This document shows positions 57,592 through 64,000 of a stretch of DNA of 64,000 bases, one piece after another; within the stretch, counting starts at the first letter, position 1, and the number at the start of each line of letters is the position of its first letter. The notes under the pieces were generated by a model. It searched no databases. It saw nothing but the letters and a program-made list of their open reading frames with translations, and was not told where the DNA came from. A program made the position numbers and the translations under genes. Source of the stretch: Sphingobacterium multivorum (GTDB lineage Bacteria > Bacteroidota > Bacteroidia > Sphingobacteriales > Sphingobacteriaceae); NCBI RefSeq assembly GCF_900457465.1, contig NZ_UAUU01000009.1:372001-436000 (forward strand), in the 5' to 3' direction.

Positions 57592-57982
57592 GGAAATTAA
57601 CGTATTCTTCAATAAATATCTGTCAGGTCTGCTCGAAATTCAAGCAACAGAAATAGATGACAACTCCATCACGGCGACCATGCCTGTAACAGATAAAGTC
57701 AAACAGCCGCACGGCATTTTACATGGCGGTGCTTCTGTCGTTCTGGCGGAATCTTTGGGAAGTATCGCATCCAATCTCGTGGTTGACCCTGACAAATACC
57801 GCGGTGTGGGACTTGAAGTAAATGCCAATCACATACGCCCGGTCAGTAGCGGTGTAATCACCGCAAAATGTAGCCCGATACATATTGGCCGGTCCACACA
57901 CATTTGGGAAATAAAAATGTACGACCGTTTCAACAAATTAAATTGTATCTCAAGGCTTACAGTAGCAATCGTTCCAAAATGA
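57557..57982 (+). CDS. PaaI/MenI-type hotdog-fold thioesterase
   Basis: 141 residues, the normal length. The hotdog fold is indicated by MPVTDKVKQPHGILHGGASVVLAESLGS, which contains the HGG motif and the catalytic Glu/Ser region, followed by VGLEVNANHIRPVSSG. Family members hydrolyse aryl- or acyl-CoA, such as 1,4-dihydroxy-2-naphthoyl-CoA in menaquinone synthesis; the exact substrate cannot be fixed from sequence. The ATG at 57557 lies inside the DinB gene (35-base overlap). A clear terminator follows. Confidence 0.88.
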   Translation: MSKIWFQHYSIEEINVFFNKYLSGLLEIQATEIDDNSITATMPVTDKVKQPHGILHGGASVVLAESLGSIASNLVVDPDKYRGVGLEVNANHIRPVSSGVITAKCSPIHIGRSTHIWEIKMYDRFNKLNCISRLTVAIVPK

Positions 57983-58054
57983 AGAGGACTGTCTGGCTCC
58001 TGCTAACTCGATTTATCAACTTGGTCTAATTAAAATTCGACAACGTTTATAAGC

Positions 58055-58092
58055 AAAGGAGGATAAATTTCACAATTTATCCTCCTTTTTTT
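58055..58092 (+). terminator. Terminator of the kinase-DinB-thioesterase unit
   Basis: AAAGGAGGATAAATT (58055-58069), 4-base loop, complement to 58088, T-run. Confidence 0.92.
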
Positions 58093-58246
58093 TGCCAATT
58101 AATTATCAAAATACTCCAAAAATATGCCTTTATTTATTTCCAATATTCAATAAATTTAAGTAGTCTTGTAGGATGGATATTTTAAAAATCAACAAAAATT
58201 GCATGCAATCGTTTGTTCATTCCTTATTCCTACTGATTTACCAATC

Positions 58247-58286
58247 CTCGAACGATAACTTAACTACTCGAACGATAACTTAACTA
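58247..58286. repeat. Perfect 20-bp tandem duplication before the sugar transporter
   Basis: CTCGAACGATAACTTAACTA occurs twice in direct succession, ending 18 bases before the ATG at 58305. It lies where a leader or regulator site would be. Confidence 0.9.
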
Positions 58287-58304
58287 AATATAATAAAACA
58301 AAAC

Positions 58305-59603
58305 ATGACCACTAATCCTAACGTTGGTAAAACAGCTTTTCGCCCTATGGCCATCTGCTGTGGTTTATTTTTTATCCTCGGTTTTATTACCTGGGCAAAC
58401 GGAACTTTAATTCCATTCTTAAAAATTGCTTGTAACCTCGAAACAGATTTGCAAGCTTTCTTCGTAACCTTTGCTTCCTATATTGCTTATTTTTTCCTAG
58501 CACTTCCAAGCTCAGTCATCATCAAAAAAATTGGTTTCCAAAATGGTTTAGTTGTCAGTCTTATTATATTAGGTTTAGGGTCCTTGATCTTTATTCCTGC
58601 GGCAGATAACAGAAGCTATGGTCTATTTTTAACAGGAATCTTTATTCAAGGTTCAGGAATGGCATTATTACAAACAGCAGTTAACCCTTACTTAAGTATT
58701 ATTGGTCCTATTGATAGCGCAGCACAACGAATTTCAATAGCTGGTTTTTTCAATAAATCGGCTGGTATCATTGTACCTATCCTTTTCGGAACACTCTTTT
58801 TAAAAGATGCTCAAAAAGTAACAGCAAAATTAGAAGCAACAACGGATCTGGTCCAAAAAAATGCGATCTTAGATAATCTTCTTCAACGCGTACACACGCC
58901 ATACATCTCGCTTGCAATTATTTTCGTTGCCTTCGCAATTTTCTTAAAGTTCACTCACTTGCCTGAGGTCGATATGGACGCAGAAGAAGAAAGCAGCGTA
59001 GAAAGCGGAACTGTTGCGGCAAAGAAAACATCGATATTTCAATATCCACATTTGTTCTTGGGCGCTTTGGCAATTTTCTTCTGTGTAGCGGTCGAAGTTA
59101 TGGCGGGAGATATCATTGGCGTCTATGCACGCGAACTGAAAGTTGATCCCTTCTTTACGACCTACGCAACAGCATTTACACTATCTTGCATGTTGATCGG
59201 TTACATTATCGGTATTATCTCTATTCCAAGATTTGTATCACAACAAATGGCCCTACGCATTTGCACAATCATTGGCATCACATTCACCGTCATTTCTGTT
59301 TTCACAACTGGCACAACATCATTTATATTTGTTGCCTTATTAGGAATCGCAAACTCCCTCATGTGGCCAGCGATCTTCCCATTAGGAATTAAAGGTCTGG
59401 GAAAATTCACAAAAACAGGATCAGCAATTATGATTATGGGTATTGCTGGTGGAGCAATATGGCCTTTGATCTATGGACTGTTAAAAGATCATTTGCATAT
59501 TGATTTTCAACATGCATTCCTATATGCGATGGTACCAGGCTATCTATACATTATGTATTTCTCTATAGCAGGTCATAAAGTGGGAAAAAACGAATTAAGG
59601 TAA
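58305..59603 (+). CDS. FucP-type sugar:proton symporter (MFS)
   Basis: 432 residues, about 12 helices. The start PMAICCGLFFILGFITWANGTLIPFLK and the loops QGSGMALLQTAVNPYLS and ISIAGFFNKSAGIIVPI are typical of the glucose/galactose/fucose FHS family. It imports a hexose with a proton. No sugar-catabolic gene is adjacent, so the exact sugar is not assigned. An unusual tandem repeat and a palindrome lie in the leader, and a strong terminator follows, so it is monocistronic. Confidence 0.92.
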   Translation: MTTNPNVGKTAFRPMAICCGLFFILGFITWANGTLIPFLKIACNLETDLQAFFVTFASYIAYFFLALPSSVIIKKIGFQNGLVVSLIILGLGSLIFIPAADNRSYGLFLTGIFIQGSGMALLQTAVNPYLSIIGPIDSAAQRISIAGFFNKSAGIIVPILFGTLFLKDAQKVTAKLEATTDLVQKNAILDNLLQRVHTPYISLAIIFVAFAIFLKFTHLPEVDMDAEEESSVESGTVAAKKTSIFQYPHLFLGALAIFFCVAVEVMAGDIIGVYARELKVDPFFTTYATAFTLSCMLIGYIIGIISIPRFVSQQMALRICTIIGITFTVISVFTTGTTSFIFVALLGIANSLMWPAIFPLGIKGLGKFTKTGSAIMIMGIAGGAIWPLIYGLLKDHLHIDFQHAFLYAMVPGYLYIMYFSIAGHKVGKNELR

Positions 59604-59615
59604 ATCCATCTTATA

Positions 59616-59663
59616 TTTTAAGAAAAAAAGGCATCTAAAAATAGATGCCTTTTTTTCTTAAAA
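59616..59663. terminator. 22-bp terminator after the sugar transporter
   Basis: Arms 59616-59637 and 59642-59663, perfect, with a 4-base loop and A/T tracts that give a T-run on either strand. Confidence 0.92.
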
Positions 59664-59740
59664 TTCTTCCTACTTTTAGGAGATAGATGCTGTAAGAGCC
59701 ATTAAATATTAAGCATACAACAAAACAAACAATGATACAG

Positions 59741-60586
59741 ATGAAAAAGAATCTTTTTGCAATTGCCATTGCCGCAACAATGATGTTTACGGCCAACGAA
59801 TCTTTTGCTCAGCTAAAGCTACCTGCAGCAAGTAGCTCACAGACAGTTACACAAGGATTGGGTATTGAAAACGTAACCCTTAATTACAGCAGACCTAGCA
59901 TGAACGGTCGTAAGATCTTTGGCGATCTTGTTCCTTATAATGAAGTATGGCGTACAGGAGCAAATACCAATACCACATTAACCTTTGAAGGTGATGTTGA
60001 GTTGAATGGCCATAAGCTTTCTGCTGGAACCTACGCTCTTTTCACAATCCCGAACAAATCAGAGTGGACCATCATCATCAGTAAAAACACAAAACAATGG
60101 GGTGCCTATACCTATAAACAAACTGAAGATGCCTTACGCTTCAATGTTAAACCACAGACCTTAGCAAATCCAGTGGAGACATTTACCATTTCTTTTGACA
60201 ATGTTACACCTACAGGCGCTGTATTGAGTCTCGCTTGGGAAAAAACGTCTGTAAAGGTTGATCTCAAAGTCAATCAACAGGCTAAAATATTAGCTTCTAT
60301 TGACGAGGCTATGAAGGGTGAGAAAAAACCTTATTTTGCTGCAGCCCAATATTACTTCAGTAATAATTTAGATCTAAATAAAGCACTAAGCTGGTTTGAC
60401 GAAGCTGCTAAAGCTCAACCCAAAGCCGCTCACGTCCTATATTGGAAAGCAAAAGCGCAATTAAAAGCTGGAGATAAAAAAGGTGCGATAGAAACAGCAA
60501 CCAAAGGTCTTGAAGTTGCCACAGCAGATAAAAATGGTGAATACATCAAATTAAATACACAAGTGATCAACGCTGCAAAGAAATAG
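59741..60586 (+). CDS. DUF2911 domain protein, exported
   Basis: 281 residues. Signal peptide 1-23 (MKKNLFAIAIAATMMFTANESFA). The DUF2911 domain follows (about 28-170) with LNYSRPSMNGRKIFGDLVPYNEVWRTGANTNT, LSAGTYALFTIP and WGAYTYK. The C-terminal 90 residues look like two tetratricopeptide-type helical hairpins (KALSWFDEAAKAQPKAAHVLYWKAKAQLKAGDKK). The function of DUF2911 is not known; it is common in Bacteroidota as a secreted protein. The ATG at 59741 is preferred to 59732 because it gives a clean signal peptide. A hairpin terminator follows. Confidence 0.88.
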   Translation: MKKNLFAIAIAATMMFTANESFAQLKLPAASSSQTVTQGLGIENVTLNYSRPSMNGRKIFGDLVPYNEVWRTGANTNTTLTFEGDVELNGHKLSAGTYALFTIPNKSEWTIIISKNTKQWGAYTYKQTEDALRFNVKPQTLANPVETFTISFDNVTPTGAVLSLAWEKTSVKVDLKVNQQAKILASIDEAMKGEKKPYFAAAQYYFSNNLDLNKALSWFDEAAKAQPKAAHVLYWKAKAQLKAGDKKGAIETATKGLEVATADKNGEYIKLNTQVINAAKK

Positions 60587-60601
60587 GTATCTCTATCTAA
60601 A

Positions 60602-60638
60602 AATGCCCCCAGAAAGTGTCTAACTTTTTGGGGGCATT
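60602..60638 (+). terminator. Terminator after the DUF2911 gene
   Basis: AATGCCCCCA and its complement TGGGGGCATT enclose AAAGT...ACTTT as a second helix. The sequence resembles the ends of some IS3-family elements, but no transposase remains nearby. Confidence 0.75.
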
Positions 60639-60676
60639 GGCATTTAAAACCTTTTTTTATAGCTCAGCTTTTTATT

Positions 60677-61471
60677 TTATAACTCGTCTTTTAGCAATTG
60701 CTCAAGTTCTTCTGGTGAAACGTTCATATTGACGTTTCCATCCTTCGCAAAAGATATCTCACCAGTCTCTTCAGAGACGATAACGGCAATCGCATCCGAG
60801 ATTTCCGTCACTCCAATTGCAGCGCGATGCCGTAGTCCGAATTGCAGCGGTAAATCCTCACTATCCGACAATGGTAGCACACAAGATGCTGTCATAATCT
60901 TAAAATCAACAATAACCACCGCACCATCATGTAATGGGCTATTTTTATGAAAGATACTTTCAATCAAGCGCTTGGAGATATGGGCATCAATATACTCACC
61001 GCTGCTTTGATAATATTCCTCGTCAAAATACTTTGAGAAAACTAATAGAGCTCCCGTCCGTGTACGCGACATGCTTCTACAGGCTTCAATAACGGGTTTT
61101 AGATCCTCCGTCAAATCTTTTTGTATTGCCTTTTTATTCCCGATAAACGACCAAAAAACTTTTTTTCGTTTCATGGATATATTCTTTCCCACGTGTAGTA
61201 AGAACCGCCTGATTTCCTGCTGGAATACAACAATCAAAGCAATTGATCCTACGGATATAAAACCGCCAAATATCTCAGTCAGCAAGCGCATATGCATCTG
61301 TTTGACGACAATATAAACGCCATAAAACAGTGCTACGCCAATCAGGATATTAACGGCAATGGTCCCCCTAATCAAACTATAGATATAGTAGATAATAATC
61401 GCTACCAATATGATATCAATAACGTCCAATAGGCGAAAGCCGCTAAACAGGCTATAGTCGATTCCATCCAT
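60677..61471 (-). CDS. cdaA: Diadenylate cyclase CdaA
   Basis: 264 residues. Three N-terminal membrane helices (about 14-90) precede the DAC domain. The signature motifs are HDGAVVI (Asp-Gly-Ala) and RHRAAIGV (Arg-His-Arg). It makes cyclic di-AMP from two ATP, controlling osmolyte and cell-wall balance. In many bacteria cdaA is followed by ybbR/cdaR and glmM; they are not here, the next gene on this strand being lepB. Its start lies 60 bases from the divergent pdxJ. Confidence 0.95.
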   Translation of the reverse strand: MDGIDYSLFSGFRLLDVIDIILVAIIIYYIYSLIRGTIAVNILIGVALFYGVYIVVKQMHMRLLTEIFGGFISVGSIALIVVFQQEIRRFLLHVGKNISMKRKKVFWSFIGNKKAIQKDLTEDLKPVIEACRSMSRTRTGALLVFSKYFDEEYYQSSGEYIDAHISKRLIESIFHKNSPLHDGAVVIVDFKIMTASCVLPLSDSEDLPLQFGLRHRAAIGVTEISDAIAVIVSEETGEISFAKDGNVNMNVSPEELEQLLKDEL

Positions 61472-61531
61472 ATATGCAAGTTAAAAAAAAATAGATATTA
61501 TTTGTATTTTTACATCATAACATACAGGAAA

Positions 61532-62248
61532 ATGACTAGACTTTCAGTAAATATCAATAAAATCGCAACGCTCAGAAATTCTAGAGGTGGCAATAACCCC
61601 AATCTAGTATCTGCGGCACTAGCCTGTGAACGTTTTGGCGCTCAAGGTATCACTGTGCATCCACGACCTGATGAAAGACATATTCGATATCAGGATGTTT
61701 TTGATCTAAAAGCAGAAATCCAGACCGAACTCAATATTGAAGGGAATTGCCAAGAACAGAAGTTTATTGACCTTGTATTGGCCAATAAACCAGCACAGGT
61801 AACCTTAGTGCCCGATACCGAAGGACAATTAACCTCTAACCATGGCTGGGATACCATTAAAAACAAAGCCTATCTACAAGATATGTGTAAATTGTTCAAA
61901 GATGCAGGTATACGTGTTTCTATCTTTGTTGATCCCGTCGAAGAAATGGTAGAGGCCGCGGCCGAAACAGGAACAGATCGCATTGAGCTCTATACAGAAG
62001 GATTTGCTACAGAGTATGGCTTCGATAAAGAACTTGCGATAAAACCCTATTTCAAAGCTGCATTAAAAGCACGTGAAGTTGGATTAGGTCTAAATGCAGG
62101 CCATGACCTGGACCTCAACAACCTGCAATATTTCAACCAGCACATTCCTGAGCTGCTGGAAGTAAGCATAGGCCATGCGCTTATATCCGATGCACTATAC
62201 TTAGGGTTAGAGGAAACGATCAAACGTTACCTCGCTTGTTTGAAGTAG
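61532..62248 (+). CDS. pdxJ: Pyridoxine 5'-phosphate synthase
   Basis: 238 residues. It joins 1-deoxyxylulose 5-phosphate and 3-amino-2-oxopropyl phosphate in vitamin B6 synthesis. Motifs: [61 protein letters not shown] and [13 protein letters not shown]. The ATG at 61532 is used rather than an upstream one at 61502 because the family begins close to LSVNINKIA. Divergent from cdaA with a 60-base shared control region. Confidence 0.95.
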   Translation: MTRLSVNINKIATLRNSRGGNNPNLVSAALACERFGAQGITVHPRPDERHIRYQDVFDLKAEIQTELNIEGNCQEQKFIDLVLANKPAQVTLVPDTEGQLTSNHGWDTIKNKAYLQDMCKLFKDAGIRVSIFVDPVEEMVEAAAETGTDRIELYTEGFATEYGFDKELAIKPYFKAALKAREVGLGLNAGHDLDLNNLQYFNQHIPELLEVSIGHALISDALYLGLEETIKRYLACLK

Positions 62249-62317
62249 TGCAACATTCAGGGAATAGCGTTCATCAGGCAGCACCCTTGTGGTTGAGAAA
62301 CTGCAAAAATATTCATT

Positions 62318-62400
62318 AAAACCTTCGTAATTTCGCTGTCACCAGTAGCTCCAAAGGAGATCACAAAGGTTTTCTCTTGCTGAGAGAAAACACAGATTCA
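62318..62400 (+). repeat. Dispersed intergenic repeat, diverged copy C
   Basis: AAAACCTT (62318-62325) and AAGGTTTT (62366-62373) are inverted arms around a 40-base loop whose sequence (TTTCGCTGTCACCAGTAGC) matches the copies at 24588 and 44305. Its right edge abuts the pdxJ/lepB terminator. Confidence 0.6.
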
Positions 62401-62401
62401 T

Positions 62402-62434
62402 AAAAAAGGGCTTTCACAACGAAAGCCCTTTTTT
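62402..62434. terminator. Bidirectional terminator between pdxJ and lepB
   Basis: AAAAAAGGGCTTTC (62402-62415), 5-base loop, GAAAGCCCTTTTTT (62421-62434), perfect stem. Confidence 0.92.
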
Positions 62435-62476
62435 ATTGCACCCCAAATAGCGGTGTTATTGCTCAAATGGCAGTTG

Positions 62477-64000
62477 CTAATGAATTCCTTTAAAGATACG
62501 GTTCCAGCGAATTTTCGAAAGTCCTGTACCAATCTCATCCCAGCTCATCCAAGTAAATAAAGCCTTTCCGACAACATGATCTTCGGGAACAAATCCCCAA
62601 CCTCTTGAATCCAAGGAATTATGGCGATTATCACCCATCATCCAAAAATAATCCATTTTAAACGTATAATGGTCTACTTTCACATCATTGATATAGATCC
62701 CATCCGAACGTTTTTCTAACTTATTGTTTTCGTAAACGCGGATCGCTCTTTCATAAATGGGCAGAGTCTGTGCATTTAATGCCACCGTCCATCCTTTCTT
62801 CGGGATTAAAATCGGCCCAAAATTGTCAAAATTCCATTTGTATTGTGGATCGTACGGATAAGCACCTTCACCACCAGGATTTCTTCTGATTTCTTTGACA
62901 TTCGACCACGATTTTACTATAGCTAATTCATCTTTTGTCATGAACAACTGATAAACACCAGGCTGCTGATCTCCACCAGCCGCTTCTATTCTCAACTCCC
63001 GTAATCTATCCATATTTAATGGGGTACCATCCGTTAAGACGAGATAGTCCAATTGGCTTTCTGGAGGATCAAAACCCGGTTGATCGTTCACAAAGAGTTT
63101 AGCATCCTTCATGAAAATTTTATCGCCCGGCAATCCGACACAGCGTTTAATATAGTTCTCCCTTTTATCAATAGGTCTTGCCTGGATCGTAAATTGGGAA
63201 TTGACAGTCTGCCAGCCATAAGCCCGAACAAGATCGTAATAACTTGCATTTTGGTTCTCGAGCGCGACAGTGTCACCTGCAGGAAAATTGAAAACAACAA
63301 CATCATTACGCTCAATCTTTTGAAATCCTGGCAAACGCTTATAAGGTAGTTCAATCAATTCAGAATATGCTTTCCCACCAGTGATGGGCATCGTATGATG
63401 CGCAAAAGGAAAGGCAATCGGTGTGTTAGGAACCCGTGGTCCATAATTTAACTTGCTTACAAATAAGAAATCCCCGATCAACAAGGTACGCTCCATCGAT
63501 CCTGTAGGAATCATATAAGCCTCGATCAGAAAACCACGAATAAGTGACGCTGCTACAGTTGCAAATACAATGGCATCTGCCCATTCACGTACCATGGATT
63601 TCTTGTACGGATATTTAATTTTATAATCTTTGTAAGATTCAAGTGCAATTTCGGCACGTTTCTCCTCGGTCAGTTCAATACCTTCCTGAGTAGCTGCCTT
63701 TAAATTCTTTGCATATAAACCATTCAAAAAACGCACATTGTTGTCCTTTGCCCACATGGGCAGAACGATAAAAGGCACTAAAACAGCAGCAGCATTCTCC
63801 CAAAACCGGCGTTTTCCAAAACAATGGATAAAATCAAGGTAAAGATTATAGAAAACAAAGACATTGACAATTGGCACGAGCAATAAAATTACCCACCATG
63901 TAGGTCTTCCCGTCAATTTTGCCTGAATATACTGGCTATAAAAAGGCACGATCGCTTCCCAGCCATTTCTGCCAGCTTTAACAAACAATTGCCACAAACC
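62477..64000 (-). CDS. lepB: Signal peptidase I, N-terminus cut by window edge
   Basis: At least 507 residues; the frame is open to the edge, so the true start is outside. The catalytic Ser is in [15 protein letters not shown] and the general-base Lys in [14 protein letters not shown]; the third S26 box is [18 protein letters not shown]. Two extra membrane helices and a domain rich in aromatic residues precede the core, and a long insertion (about 270-440) separates the boxes. Both features are usual in Bacteroidota LepB, which is larger than that of E. coli. It cleaves signal peptides at the outer face of the inner membrane. Confidence 0.94.
   Translation of the reverse strand, partial: GLWQLFVKAGRNGWEAIVPFYSQYIQAKLTGRPTWWVILLLVPIVNVFVFYNLYLDFIHCFGKRRFWENAAAVLVPFIVLPMWAKDNNVRFLNGLYAKNLKAATQEGIELTEEKRAEIALESYKDYKIKYPYKKSMVREWADAIVFATVAASLIRGFLIEAYMIPTGSMERTLLIGDFLFVSKLNYGPRVPNTPIAFPFAHHTMPITGGKAYSELIELPYKRLPGFQKIERNDVVVFNFPAGDTVALENQNASYYDLVRAYGWQTVNSQFTIQARPIDKRENYIKRCVGLPGDKIFMKDAKLFVNDQPGFDPPESQLDYLVLTDGTPLNMDRLRELRIEAAGGDQQPGVYQLFMTKDELAIVKSWSNVKEIRRNPGGEGAYPYDPQYKWNFDNFGPILIPKKGWTVALNAQTLPIYERAIRVYENNKLEKRSDGIYINDVKVDHYTFKMDYFWMMGDNRHNSLDSRGWGFVPEDHVVGKALFTWMSWDEIGTGLSKIRWNRIFKGIH

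Larger units (their letters stand above)
57983..58304. promoter_or_regulatory. Control region of the sugar transporter gene
   Basis: 322 bases. After the terminator at 58055-58088 it holds a 12-bp palindrome ATTGCATGCAAT (58198-58209) and a perfect 20-bp tandem duplication (58247-58266, 58267-58286). No gene seen. Confidence 0.55.

Noticed and set aside
60602..60638. Remnant IS3-family end
   Set aside because: The hairpin resembles such ends, but no transposase fragment or second end is visible. It works as an ordinary terminator.

Overview
The window is a stretch of chromosome from a member of the Bacteroidota, most likely Sphingobacteriaceae and probably Sphingobacterium. This rests on the gene families (carboxypeptidase-regulatory TonB receptor, GLPGLI protein, DUF2723/GT117 membrane protein, DUF4271, DUF2911, LepB with an extra membrane N-terminus), on -7 promoter boxes of the TAnnTTTG type, on weak Shine-Dalgarno sequences and on the low-GC, A/T-rich intergenic DNA. 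No rRNA, tRNA, CRISPR array, prophage or plasmid gene was recognised. The content is mostly core housekeeping with two insertion sequences.

Layout. 1-4080: a thioredoxin-like gene cut by the window edge, then a TonB-family outer-membrane receptor overlapping a GLPGLI gene. 4213-9594: dnaK (two apparent frameshifts), a DUF2459 protein, a sugar-nucleotidyltransferase and a HerA/YjgR-like ATPase. 9762-12723: a small secreted or membrane protein, a SulP anion transporter and a beta-carbonic anhydrase, plausibly a bicarbonate pair. 12743-14523: an IS1182-family element. 14654-24339: glnS, an OmpW-like porin, a GT117 membrane protein, metF under a SAM-I riboswitch, a lipoprotein, rimM and rpsP. 24782-31020: a two-gene AddAB-like helicase-nuclease (the first gene frameshifted). 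31129-36934: a JmjC-type cupin, hemD with DUF4271, tag, and an IS5-type element inserted exactly at the tag stop codon. 36979-47025: hpt and a GT51 transglycosylase, an Mrp/ApbC ATPase, a four-gene reverse-strand group (LMW phosphatase, unknown, cyclophilin, xth), a Do-family protease and dapF. 47279-53951: a SNF2 helicase, then an AraC regulator divergent from a HlyD/MFS efflux pair. 54193-64000: gltX (frameshifted), a histidine kinase/DinB/thioesterase overlap group, a FucP-like sugar transporter, a DUF2911 protein, cdaA, pdxJ and a 5'-truncated lepB.

Three housekeeping genes (dnaK, the addA-like gene, gltX) are split by four single-base shifts, each at or beside a short run of one base. 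This looks like sequencing or assembly error, not decay. The most interesting non-coding signals are: a dispersed roughly 90-bp intergenic repeat (two clear copies, two diverged) whose hairpin arms show a compensatory change; a SAM-I riboswitch before metF; a repeat-rich palindromic block before the Mrp gene; a perfect 20-bp tandem duplication before the sugar transporter; and an IS insertion that regenerates the stop codon it landed in. No clearly new multi-gene system was found; the dispersed repeat is the best candidate for something undescribed.
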